NCBI GenBank assembly: GCA_038204465.1
Contig: JBBRCX010000177.1
Span: 1-5,815, forward strand
Reading direction: 5' to 3'
Source: JBBRCX01 sp038204465
GTDB lineage: Bacteria; Planctomycetota; Phycisphaerae; Tepidisphaerales; Tepidisphaeraceae
Length of the DNA stretch: 5,815 bases
Shown: positions 1 through 5,749 of the stretch, one piece after another
Position numbering within the stretch: the first letter of the stretch is position 1
Layout of the letters: every line of letters begins with the position of its first letter
Made by a program: the position numbers and the translations under genes
Notes under the pieces: generated by a model
Databases searched by the model: none
What the model saw: the letters and a program-made list of their open reading frames with translations, nothing else
What the model was told of the DNA's origin: nothing

Positions 1-138
1 GGCAACCGCATTCTCCATTTGAAGGCAAAACTTGCCGAATCGTCGGTAAGCCCAGACCGCGATGCTGACTGAAAATCAATCGTTGCCGCAGGACCGACGA
101 CGACGCGGCGTCACGCTTTCCCTAGAATGCGGTTGCCC
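1..138. repeat. 14-nt perfect inverted repeat flanking about 110 bp
   Basis: Bases 1-14 (GGCAACCGCATTCT) are the exact reverse complement of bases 125-138. The arms are separated by 110 bases, and the left arm touches the window edge, so it may be longer. A 10-nt direct repeat, CCGAATCGTC, also occurs at 35-44 and 145-154. No gene is convincing between the arms. The stretch lies upstream of the rpsR promoter. It could be the ends of a small non-autonomous element, the remnant of a hairpin, or chance. I assign no function. Confidence 0.4.
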
Positions 139-169
139 TGAGCCCGAATCGTCCAGAATCGCCCCGCGC

Positions 170-197
170 TTGCGATCGACCTCCCCGCTGCTACAAT
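170..197 (+). promoter_or_regulatory. putative sigma-70-type promoter of rpsR
   Basis: A -35-like TTGCGA (170-175, 4 of 6 consensus bases) and a -10-like TACAAT (192-197, 5 of 6) are separated by 16 bases. Transcription would start near 204 and give a leader of about 55 nt before the rpsR ATG at 260. This position argues against translation starting at an upstream ATG such as the one at 62, which lies before the promoter. Confidence 0.5.
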
Positions 198-259
198 GCC
201 CGCCCTTATTTCTCGAACATGGGTGGATCCCCGCGCCAGACAGTGGAGTAGCGAAATTC

Positions 260-538
260 ATGGCCCGATACGAAAGCAATCGCGAACGCCGGGAGAAGAC
301 GGAGAAGTTTCAGACCTTCAACCGGCCCAAGCTGAAGATCGCCCGAACCACCGCGTCCGGCACGACCTACATTGACTACAAGGACACCGAGTCGCTGCGC
401 AAGATGATCAGCGGCAACGGCAAGATCCAGTCGCGCAAGCGCACCGGCGCCACCGCCATGGAGCAGCGCATGATCGCCAAGGCGGTCAAGCGAGCCCGCT
501 ACATGGCCCTGCTGCCTTACGTCTCCGCTACGGGTTGA
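260..538 (+). CDS. rpsR: 30S ribosomal protein bS18
   Basis: This encodes a 92-residue bS18, a small-subunit protein that binds 16S rRNA in the platform next to bS6. The family signature is clear: IDYKD at residues 38-42, GKI at 54-56, RKRTG at 59-63, then the basic helix AKAVKRARYMALLPYV at 73-88. I chose ATG 260 because the frame's only resemblance to bS18 begins there, GGAG (245-248) lies 11 bases upstream, and a promoter sits at 170-197. The open frame continues upstream to an ATG at 62, but that stretch looks non-coding. The N-terminal ~35 residues are highly charged (RERREKTEK) and lack the usual short RRRKxCxF-like Cys-containing segment. The gene stands alone: the usual rpsF, ssb and rplI neighbours are absent, and the next gene is on the opposite strand. 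A second rpsR copy elsewhere cannot be excluded. Confidence 0.93.
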   Translation: MARYESNRERREKTEKFQTFNRPKLKIARTTASGTTYIDYKDTESLRKMISGNGKIQSRKRTGATAMEQRMIAKAVKRARYMALLPYVSATG

Positions 539-664
539 GCACCGGTTTCATCGCAACGGCGCCGAGGACTCTGCAGCGCAAAGTCCAAACGGAAACGGGC
601 GAGCCGGATGACCCTTTGCGTCCGCATCCGTGGGCCGAATGCACCACTTTTGAATCGCAGAGTC
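539..664. other. convergent spacer between rpsR and the DUF2383 gene
   Basis: The two genes point at each other across 126 bases. The best fold I see is a weak stem of GGATG with CATCC (about 607-630), which is not followed by a T-run in either direction. I therefore see no convincing terminator for either gene and no small gene. Confidence 0.4.
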
Positions 665-1156
665 CTACGCGGTGCCAACTGAGGAGATGAGTTGATCCAG
701 CAGGTTGATGTGCCGCTGCTGGGCCGGGATCAACTGGTTCTGGATGAGCTGCGCCGAGTTGGGGTCCACGTCGTCGGCCGCTTCCTGATAATCCTTGAGC
801 CCGTGCTCCTCGCCCTCCTTCAGGGCCTTGAGGCTGGAGGCGTCGCCAAACAGATTCATGGTTCCTTGAACGGTCTTGGCCCAGGCGCCCCACGCGCCCG
901 AAGAGTCCGAGGCTTCGCCGCCCAATTCCTGGATGCGGTCGCGGATGCCCTGGGCCGCTCGGCCGTGCTCTTCCTGGATCTCGCGGAGCAGACCCGCGTT
1001 GGCGACGTCATTGCTTTCCGAAACCTTGTCGATCGCCATCCGATAGGTTTCGGCCGCGGAAATCTCGCCGCGGAGCAGCGAGTTGAGCTGGCGGACGGTC
1101 TCGCCCGTATCGCCCATGTCAGAATTCGTCCCGCCGGTAGTCGAAATCGTTTCCAT
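665..1156 (-). CDS. PA2169-type four-helix-bundle protein (DUF2383)
   Basis: The protein has 163 residues. After a Gly/Thr/Ser-rich N-terminus (1-20), four amphipathic helices cover about 21-48, 50-78, 106-130 and 133-159, as in the DUF2383 family of ferritin-like helical bundles. Possible metal ligands sit where ferritin-like folds carry them: E36 in helix 1, E59/E62/E63/H64 in helix 2, E114/E117/H118 in helix 3 and H149 in helix 4. The residue three before H149 is Gln146 rather than an acid. The biochemical role of the family is not established; members are often linked with stress and stationary phase. There is no signal peptide, so it is probably cytosolic. The start at 1156 is chosen over an in-frame upstream ATG at 1276 because AAAGGAG (1169-1163) lies 6 bases upstream and the domain begins just after; the upstream extension is Arg/Ala-rich and looks non-coding. 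It is a single gene facing rpsR. Confidence 0.85.
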   Translation of the reverse strand: METISTTGGTNSDMGDTGETVRQLNSLLRGEISAAETYRMAIDKVSESNDVANAGLLREIQEEHGRAAQGIRDRIQELGGEASDSSGAWGAWAKTVQGTMNLFGDASSLKALKEGEEHGLKDYQEAADDVDPNSAQLIQNQLIPAQQRHINLLDQLISSVGTA

Positions 1157-1162
1157 CGCAAG

Positions 1163-1169
1163 CTCCTTT
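1163..1169 (-). promoter_or_regulatory. ribosome binding site of the DUF2383 gene
   Basis: AAAGGAG on the minus strand, 6 bases before the ATG at 1156. It decides the start against the longer frame opening at 1276. Confidence 0.7.
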
Positions 1170-1180
1170 CGAGTTACAGC

Positions 1181-1260
1181 GCAATGGGAATTGCAACCGG
1201 CATACCGCGTTCGCAGCGGTAGAGCCCGCAAGGCGAAACGCGCTCGCGGAGCGGCTCTCA
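1181..1260 (-). promoter_or_regulatory. leader region with two inverted repeats upstream of the DUF2383 gene
   Basis: Reading the minus strand, AGAGCCGC (near 1258-1251) can pair with GCGGGCTCT (1229-1221) with one bulged base. Closer to the gene, GCAAT-TCCC-ATTGC (1194-1181) is a perfect 5-bp inverted repeat just before the ribosome binding site. Further up there is a TTGACC (1290-1285), but no good -10 at the correct distance. These may be a leader hairpin and an operator, or chance in GC-rich DNA. Confidence 0.25.
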
Positions 1261-1311
1261 CCGGCCGTAGTGTCATGCTAACGCGGTCAAACTGGCCCGA
1301 TGACGCGAAAA

Positions 1312-1341
1312 CGCCAAAAGCCGCGGAGCACTCTCCGCGGC
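1312..1341 (-). terminator. rho-independent terminator of the HU gene
   Basis: On the minus strand a 9-bp perfect stem, GCCGCGGAG with CTCCGCGGC (1341-1320), closes a 4-nt loop and is followed by CTTTTGGCGTTTT. It begins 33 bases after the HU stop codon at 1374. The T-run is interrupted, so termination may be imperfect, but stem quality and position fit. Confidence 0.65.
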
Positions 1342-1373
1342 CTGGTCCGCCTCTCAGGTTCCGTCCTTTGGCG

Positions 1374-1682
1374 TTACTTCTTCGCGCCGAGGATCGCGTC
1401 CTTCGCGGCTTTCGCGACGCGGAACTTCAGGACCTTCTTTGCCGGGATGGAGATGGCTTCCCCCGTCGCCGGGTTGCGGCCCATGCGGGCCTTGCGGTTC
1501 ACCAGCACGAGCTTGCCGATGCCCGGCAGGACGAAGCTGTTCTTCGCCTGCTTGTACGCCAGGTCCGCCTGCGCCTCGAGGAACTGTGCCACCTGCTTCT
1601 TGCTGATGCCAACGTCCTCTGCAAGACGCGAGGCGACCTCCGACTTGGTCATCGCCTTGTTTGCTGTCATCGCCTTGGCCAT
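1374..1682 (-). CDS. HU-family histone-like DNA-binding protein
   Basis: The protein has 102 residues and is a small basic dimeric nucleoid protein that bends DNA with little sequence preference. The HU/IHF fold is complete: the helical dimer region MTKSEVASRLAEDVGISKKQ (11-30) with LEAQADLAYKQAK (35-47), the turn LPGIGKLVL (52-60), the DNA-binding arm RKARMGRNPATGE (63-75) with the intercalating Pro71, and the closing KKVLKFRVAKAAKDAI (82-97). The fold proper starts at Met11. The preceding Lys/Ala-rich residues, MAKAMTANKA, are a short extension. I keep Met1 because GGAG (1696-1693) sits 10 bases before it; starts at Met5 or Met11 remain possible. HU versus IHF cannot be decided from sequence alone. 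It appears to be its own transcription unit, with a candidate promoter at 1865-1838 and a terminator at 1341-1312. Confidence 0.93.
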   Translation of the reverse strand: MAKAMTANKAMTKSEVASRLAEDVGISKKQVAQFLEAQADLAYKQAKNSFVLPGIGKLVLVNRKARMGRNPATGEAISIPAKKVLKFRVAKAAKDAILGAKK

Positions 1683-1692
1683 TTCCGTAGTT

Positions 1693-1698
1693 CTCCTT
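1693..1698 (-). promoter_or_regulatory. ribosome binding site of the HU gene
   Basis: AAGGAG on the minus strand, 10 bases upstream of the ATG at 1682. It supports the longest of three possible in-frame ATG starts. Confidence 0.65.
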
Positions 1699-1837
1699 CT
1701 TGGAAGATTTGCTTGTGAGTCGCCCAGTGCGTTCCAACGCGCTGGGCCGCCCGCTCCCCGATGATTCGTCGAGGCGCCAACCCCGCGGCACGGGCTTGTG
1801 CCGAAGGGTTTCTGTCACTGCCGTGACGAGGGCGATG

Positions 1838-1865
1838 AAAATAGCGTAAACAAAGGGGTTTTCAA
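1838..1865 (-). promoter_or_regulatory. putative promoter of the HU gene
   Basis: On the minus strand, TTGAAA (1865-1860, 5 of 6 bases of TTGACA) is followed after 16 bases by TATTTT (1843-1838, 4 of 6 bases of TATAAT). This is an AT-rich island in otherwise GC-rich DNA. It would give an HU transcript with a leader of about 150 nt. The 277-base gap between HU and the CDF gene is otherwise free of coding signals. Confidence 0.4.
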
Positions 1866-1876
1866 CGCGCCGGGCC

Positions 1877-1894
1877 AAAAATCGTTCGATTTTT
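1877..1894. repeat. 18-nt AT-rich palindrome upstream of the HU promoter
   Basis: AAAAATCGTTCGATTTTT consists of 8-bp perfect arms around a TT centre. It lies 12 bases upstream of the -35-like hexamer of the HU promoter and downstream of the CDF gene. It could be an operator or architectural binding site. With A-runs on one side and T-runs on the other, it could also act as a weak bidirectional terminator, although its 2-nt loop is too tight for a normal hairpin. Confidence 0.4.
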
Positions 1895-1906
1895 CGCGGG
1901 ATTCCC

Positions 1907-1943
1907 AAAAGACACCCGGCGCGCGCCCGACGCGGCACGTGTC
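1907..1943 (-). terminator. possible terminator of the CDF gene
   Basis: On the minus strand, GACAC (1943-1939) pairs with GTGTC (1915-1911) across a very GC-rich interior and is followed by TTTT (1910-1907). It starts 17 bases after the CDF stop codon. The outer stem is only 5 bp and the interior fold is not clean, so this is tentative. Confidence 0.35.
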
Positions 1944-1959
1944 AGCGCGCAACAGGAGA

Positions 1960-3036
1960 TCACTTTCCGGCCGGCACCGGCTGCGCCCCCGCCGCGCCGC
2001 ACGAAGGGCAATCCGGCTGGACGCATGGCTCGACATGCGCGGTCGCATTGCCTTCGCCCAGCGCCTGCTCGATCTCATATTCGATCGCGCTAGCGATTTG
2101 GTGCCCGCGATCGATCCGCCAATCCCGGGGAACCATGATATGAAAGTCCACCCAGTGGTAGCGGCCGCTGTGGCGATGCCGCAGCTTGTGGTAGCTGCAG
2201 ATGTGCGGCTCCTTCCCGGCCGCCCCGATGTGCGAGTCGAGGATCTGTCGCAAGAGCTGCTCGTCTTCGCGGTCCTGCCGGTCCATCAGCCCCGCTTCGG
2301 CGCGCGACAGCAACTGAAATCCCGTCCGCGAGATGTACAGCGCCACCACCAGTGCCGCGATCGGATCTGCATACCCCCAGCCGGTGAGGCGCACGACAGA
2401 GATTCCCACGATCGTCGCGACGCTGGTCACCGCATCGGTGAGCAGGTGGCGGCCATCCGCCTCGAGCGTCAGCGAGCGCCGCCGGCGCCCGGTCCTCAGC
2501 AGGTGCAGGCCGAGCACGCCGTTGACGATTAGTGCGCCGCCCATCAATCCCAAGGCCCAGTCCAGCCGTTCGTGATGCAGTTGCAACGGATGAAGGAACG
2601 CGTCGGCCGCCTTCACCGCGGCCACGACGGCCGCCAGCAGGATCATTCCTCCTTCAAATCCCGCTGACAGGAATTCGATCTTTCCGTGACCGTAGGGATG
2701 CTCGTCGTCGGCCGGCCGGTGCGCCAGGTAGAGTGAATAAACCGCGAACGACGCCGCCGCCACATTTACGATGCTCTCCAGGGCATCGGAGAAGACCGCG
2801 GCCGAGCCGGTGAGGAAGTACGCGACAAACTTCACCGCCAGCAGCAGCAAGGCCGCGGCCAGCGCCAGCCCCGCCGCGCGGGCCTCTTCCCCCGGAATGT
2901 GCCCGAACGATTTCCGCATCACCGCAATGTTGTAACGCGCCGCCGGGCCCTTCGCAGCCGGCGCCTGGTCTTGCGCATGACCCTCGCCCGCTTTGCTGCG
3001 CAGAGCGTGCGCTGACGCAAGATTAGTAATGGTCAT
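1960..3036 (-). CDS. cation diffusion facilitator (CDF) family metal transporter
   Basis: A 358-residue inner-membrane antiporter of the CDF family, which exports divalent metals such as Zn, Fe, Co or Mn in exchange for protons. Six hydrophobic segments lie near residues 55-76, 79-103, 122-145, 159-180, 198-217 and 221-238. Landmarks are SDALESIVN (83-91) in TM2, HPYGHGKIEF (113-122) in the TM2-TM3 loop, and HLLTD (197-201) in TM5. The last gives the conserved His197/Asp201 pair of the transport site. By my hand alignment to FieF/YiiP, E87 and N91 stand at the TM2 Asp positions. A cytosolic CDF dimerisation domain follows (about 258-336), with VDFHIMVP and HVEP. The tail carries three cysteines (C338, C343, C346) that could bind metal. 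Metal specificity cannot be read from this. The first ~39 residues are not typical, and no strong ribosome binding site precedes Met1; Met40 (ATG at 2919) is a plausible alternative start. The gene diverges from the HD gene. Confidence 0.92.
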   Translation of the reverse strand: MTITNLASAHALRSKAGEGHAQDQAPAAKGPAARYNIAVMRKSFGHIPGEEARAAGLALAAALLLLAVKFVAYFLTGSAAVFSDALESIVNVAAASFAVYSLYLAHRPADDEHPYGHGKIEFLSAGFEGGMILLAAVVAAVKAADAFLHPLQLHHERLDWALGLMGGALIVNGVLGLHLLRTGRRRRSLTLEADGRHLLTDAVTSVATIVGISVVRLTGWGYADPIAALVVALYISRTGFQLLSRAEAGLMDRQDREDEQLLRQILDSHIGAAGKEPHICSYHKLRHRHSGRYHWVDFHIMVPRDWRIDRGHQIASAIEYEIEQALGEGNATAHVEPCVQPDCPSCGAAGAQPVPAGK

Positions 3037-3140
3037 CCCCGCCGGTTCCGAAAATCTACTGGGGCGTCGCGCCTTGCCCTCACGGAGCAGCGATCCGATT
3101 CGACCCGAGCCAGGAACAGGATTGTCTTAAGCACCAGGCG
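3037..3140. other. divergent intergenic region between CDF and HD genes
   Basis: The CDF gene (minus) and the HD gene (plus) both start from this 104-base stretch, so both promoters would have to fit here or inside the neighbouring genes. I see no clear -35/-10 pair on either strand. The frame of the HD gene stays open leftwards to 3030, but it has no ATG, GTG, TTG or CTG before the GTG at 3141. Confidence 0.4.
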
Positions 3141-3737
3141 GTGCAGCGCTGGGTCGCGCGCCGGCTCGGCCGAATTGAGCACGAGCAGAAGGTCGCCACC
3201 ATCGCCGCCACGCTCTTCGACGTGACCTCAGCGCTCCATGGATTGCCGGTCTACTATCGTCGGCTGTTGCGGATGGGGGCTCTCGTACACGACGTGGGGC
3301 GCAGCGTGTCGGATGAAGCGCATCCCGAAGAAGGCGCTTCGATGCTTCTGGCCGACGAGCGCCTGCCGCTCTGTGCTTCGGAGCGTCGGGCCCTTGCCTA
3401 TCTCGCGCTCCATCACCGGGGCGTGGTGCCCAGGGCCGGGAAAGACGCGCTCCTGAACGCCTCGGATGACGCGCAGCGGCTGCGCCTGACGCTCGCCCTG
3501 CTGCGCGGCGCCGACGCGCTCGACAGCCGCTCGCTCGAGTCGCCGCGCCTGCTCTTCGCCCTCGTTGGGCCGCGCGATGCGCAGCGGCTTCGCGTGAACT
3601 GTTACCTCGATGAGGAGAGCGCCAAAGCGCGCCGCGTCTACAGCCGGACGAAAAAGTTCCGGCTCCTGGAAGAGCTCCTCGAGCTGCGCGTCGAAATCGA
3701 CATCGAATCCGCACGGGAACTGCGCCTCGTCGCATAA
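3141..3737 (+). CDS. HD-domain protein resembling the stand-alone C-terminal domain of Ppx/GppA
   Basis: The protein has 198 residues starting at GTG 3141, the only usable start in the frame. It carries an HD metal-dependent phosphohydrolase core: H14 (in EHEQKVA), H50-D51 (LVHDVGR), H61, H91-H92 (LALHHRG) and D125 (LLRGADALD). The order and spacing, especially HDVGR, the later HHRG and LRGADALD, match the C-terminal HD domain of exopolyphosphatase / guanosine pentaphosphate phosphohydrolase (Ppx/GppA). The N-terminal actin-like ASKHA domain that carries the Ppx active site is absent. After D128 a small alpha/beta segment continues to the end (about 129-198), also as in Ppx/GppA. All expected metal ligands are present, so it may hydrolyse a phosphorylated substrate or bind a nucleotide; the substrate is unknown. 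No membrane segment is present. No good ribosome binding site is visible, so the start is less sure. The next gene lies 113 bases downstream on the same strand. Confidence 0.8.
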   Translation: MQRWVARRLGRIEHEQKVATIAATLFDVTSALHGLPVYYRRLLRMGALVHDVGRSVSDEAHPEEGASMLLADERLPLCASERRALAYLALHHRGVVPRAGKDALLNASDDAQRLRLTLALLRGADALDSRSLESPRLLFALVGPRDAQRLRVNCYLDEESAKARRVYSRTKKFRLLEELLELRVEIDIESARELRLVA

Positions 3738-3839
3738 GCCGCGAAGCGCGACCGCTTTCCGCAGATCAGCCTGACTATCTCCACCCTTCGCGTTCGCTTC
3801 ACTTCCCTCCCGTCTACGTCGGTTAACATGGGCCCCTCC

Positions 3840-3843
3840 GAGG
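3840..3843 (+). promoter_or_regulatory. ribosome binding site of the 607-residue protein
   Basis: GAGG lies 7 bases upstream of the ATG at 3851. An ATG at 3828 is out of frame with the gene. The rest of the 113-base gap after the HD gene (3738-3839) shows no convincing promoter or terminator. Confidence 0.5.
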
Positions 3844-3850
3844 ACGCCTC

Positions 3851-5674
3851 ATGCCCGAAATCCATAGCGACCAGTACCTCGTTCCCGCTCCGGGCGGACG
3901 AGTCGTCACGAGCCTGAAGGACGCCCGAGCCGGCAGCCTTCGGCCCGGCGATACCCTGCTGCTGCGCGACATGAGCACCGTCGCCCCATCCCACCTCTGG
4001 TCAACCACCCCGTCGCGCGGACGCTGGCGGCTGCGCCTGTACGAGCTCTCCGATGGACAAGCGGGTCGGCTGCTCATGATCAACGAGCGCGACAAGGCGG
4101 GCCCCGAATCGCCCGTGCCGCCGCTCTGGGAACTACCGCTGGATTTGAGCGGCTGGTATGCAATCTGGTTCGGCGTGCCGCGGATCGAACTGAAGCCACT
4201 GCTCGGCCCGACGGGGATCGGCGGCGTCGATGCGGCGCTGGACAACGACCCGGCGTTTGTGCACGTCGAGCCGCAGCGCGGCACGCGCAAGGGCCGCCTG
4301 ATGGGTCCCGTCGACGTCGAGATCATGTGCTATTGGAAATGCGCACCGCTCGACGGGCGAACGCTTCGCCTGCAGGTCCCGTATGGAACGTTCAGCTCTT
4401 TCCCCTGGGGGCTCGTGCGCGGGAGCCTGAGCGCCATCCGTCTCGTGCGCCTCAGCGAAGAGCAGGCGGATGCCTATCGCCGCGACATTCGCGACCGGGC
4501 CACGAAACGCGCGCTGGTGGTCAACGATGGATTCAGCCACTACTGGTCGTTCGCTCGAAAAGGCACGCCGGACATCGACGCGCGCTTTGCCCAGCAGTAC
4601 CGCGACAGCGACGTGAAGGCGCTGATCTTTCAAGGGCCCGCGACCGGAACGACGCACTGGCCCAGCAAGCTCGCGCCGATCGCGGGCGAGGACGTTACGC
4701 CCGATGGATGGAAGTCGCTGCGGCTTGGCGACCGCCGCGCGCACGACTACCTTCGCTGGGCATGCGACAACGGGCAGGAAGGCTTCGCGGTTCTCTCGCG
4801 GCTTTGCCGCAGCGCCGGGCTCGAGCTGCACGCCAGCCTGCGCATGAACCTCTTCTTCAGCGCCACCAGCATCTTCGGCAGCGCGTTTGACGCACTGCTG
4901 AACGGGCGCGTCTGGCTGGAGCATCCCGAATATCGCAATCCCGATTCGACTTCGTGGGACTACGCCCATCCGCAGGTGCGGCAGTTCATTCTCGACCTGA
5001 TGATGGAGATGGCCGGCAACTACGACGTCGATGGATTCAGCATGGACTTCACGCGTTGGCCGCCGATCGCCGACCCGCGCCGCCACGATTTCGACGTGCT
5101 AACCAGTTTTGTTCTGGAGGCGCGCCAGCGGCTGAACGAGATCGCCCGCCGCAAGGGCCGCAAGCTGCAGCTCAGCGCGATGGTCGTCGAGGGCGATCAC
5201 GCCTACCTGACCCTGTTGCAGCAGAAGATCGATCTTGAAGCATGGCTCAAGAGCGGCGCGCTCGACTTCGTCTGTGTGCAGGCGTGGGACCAGGAGCCTT
5301 TCCTGGCGATGGGCAGCAAGTACAACGTTCCCCATTACGCGATCCAGGATGTCCGCAGCATCCGCGCGCCGTGGCTTCAAGACCCCGAGTGGCAGCAGGA
5401 CGATCGGCCCGATGAGGACCCCGTGCCCGGGGAAGAGCTCGAGGACGCGCCGCACCTCAACACCATCCTCGATCCGCTGGAATATGACGAGATCGCGCTG
5501 AAAGGCTTGCGCGAAGGCGCCGAGGGCATCTGCATCGTCAACAATTTTCTCGGCTGGCGCTCGACCGGCCGCCTCGGTCATACCGACGAGATGCAAGAGC
5601 GGCTGCGCACCGGACAAGTCTGGGGACAGGAGGTCGGTCCCTCCATCCGCATCCTCTACGACGAACGCGCGTGA
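3851..5674 (+). CDS. putative TIM-barrel glycoside hydrolase-like protein (GHL10-type)
   Basis: The protein has 607 residues and shows no signal peptide or membrane segment. Residues 1 to about 210 form a beta-rich N-terminal domain that I do not recognise (it includes LRLQVPYGTFSSFPWG). From about 216 on, the pattern is that of a (beta/alpha)8 barrel of the GHL10/GH-like superfamily: GLELHASLRMN (323-333), WDYAHPQVRQFI (369-380), YDVDGFSMDFTRWPP (391-405), KLQLSAMVVEGD (438-449) and DFVCVQAWD (472-480). In GHL10-type proteins the corresponding strands read roughly HPxVRxY, YDVDGxxxDxxRYP, lS and DwixPQxY. Asp394, Asp399 and Asp480 are candidate functional acids. The expected role is hydrolysis or binding of a polysaccharide, but no substrate can be inferred and catalysis is unproven. 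An acidic loop (DRPDEDPVPGEELEDAP) sits near 518-534. The stop codon abuts a group II intron, so the native 3' end could have been altered. Confidence 0.7.
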   Translation: MPEIHSDQYLVPAPGGRVVTSLKDARAGSLRPGDTLLLRDMSTVAPSHLWSTTPSRGRWRLRLYELSDGQAGRLLMINERDKAGPESPVPPLWELPLDLSGWYAIWFGVPRIELKPLLGPTGIGGVDAALDNDPAFVHVEPQRGTRKGRLMGPVDVEIMCYWKCAPLDGRTLRLQVPYGTFSSFPWGLVRGSLSAIRLVRLSEEQADAYRRDIRDRATKRALVVNDGFSHYWSFARKGTPDIDARFAQQYRDSDVKALIFQGPATGTTHWPSKLAPIAGEDVTPDGWKSLRLGDRRAHDYLRWACDNGQEGFAVLSRLCRSAGLELHASLRMNLFFSATSIFGSAFDALLNGRVWLEHPEYRNPDSTSWDYAHPQVRQFILDLMMEMAGNYDVDGFSMDFTRWPPIADPRRHDFDVLTSFVLEARQRLNEIARRKGRKLQLSAMVVEGDHAYLTLLQQKIDLEAWLKSGALDFVCVQAWDQEPFLAMGSKYNVPHYAIQDVRSIRAPWLQDPEWQQDDRPDEDPVPGEELEDAPHLNTILDPLEYDEIALKGLREGAEGICIVNNFLGWRSTGRLGHTDEMQERLRTGQVWGQEVGPSIRILYDERA

Positions 5675-5677
5675 ATC

Positions 5678-5711
5678 GGGTAGGAGGGGGCCTTTCGGCC
5701 CCCGTCCTCCC
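5678..5711 (-). ncRNA. group II intron domain VI with branch-point A
   Basis: The minus-strand stem consists of GGG/CCC, AGGA/TCCT and GGGGGCC/GGCCCCC with a GAAA tetraloop. One unpaired A (5681) lies on the 3' strand between the outer GGG/CCC and the next helix, and one unpaired C (5704) on the 5' strand. The bulged A lies seven bases from the intron's 3' end at 5675, where the branch-point adenosine belongs. Confidence 0.8.
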
Positions 5712-5713
5712 AC

Positions 5714-5744
5714 ACCACCGGACGTACTCATCGTATCCGGCGGT
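5714..5744 (-). ncRNA. group II intron domain V (catalytic hairpin)
   Basis: The minus strand folds as ACCGCCGGA pairing with TCCGGTGGT (9 bp, with a G-U wobble at the fourth pair). A 2-nt CG bulge on the 3' side follows, then a TAC/GTA upper stem capped by GATGA. The 2-nt bulge and the CGC triad (5742-5740) with its G-U pair are the metal-binding hallmarks of domain V. The 31-nt length is slightly short of the usual 34. Confidence 0.8.
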
Positions 5745-5749
5745 TTCTT

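Noticed and set aside
62..259. Upstream N-terminal extension of S18 from ATG 62
   Set aside because: It would start before the promoter at 170-197, shows no bS18 similarity, and a ribosome binding site precedes ATG 260.
1157..1276. 40-residue N-terminal extension of the DUF2383 protein from an ATG at 1276
   Set aside because: It is Arg/Ala-rich and unlike the family, and a strong AAAGGAG sits directly before ATG 1156.
1083..1764. Plus-strand open frames over the HU gene and its flanks
   Set aside because: They run antisense to HU, have Arg/Leu-rich composition and lack any domain.
3798..3829. TTCACT ... TAACAT as a promoter before the 607-residue protein's gene
   Set aside because: The spacing is about 20 bases and both hexamers are weak, so I do not list it.
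4133..5086. Long minus-strand open frame (317 codons) opposite the glycosidase-like gene
   Set aside because: It is an antisense shadow of a high-GC gene: no motif is recognisable, while the + frame carries clear family motifs.
5683..5710. GC hairpin (GGAGGGGGCC / GGCCCCCGTCCTCC) read as a rho-independent terminator of the 607-residue protein's gene
   Set aside because: It is not followed by a T-run on the + strand, and the same bases form domain VI of the minus-strand intron with a correctly placed branch-point A.
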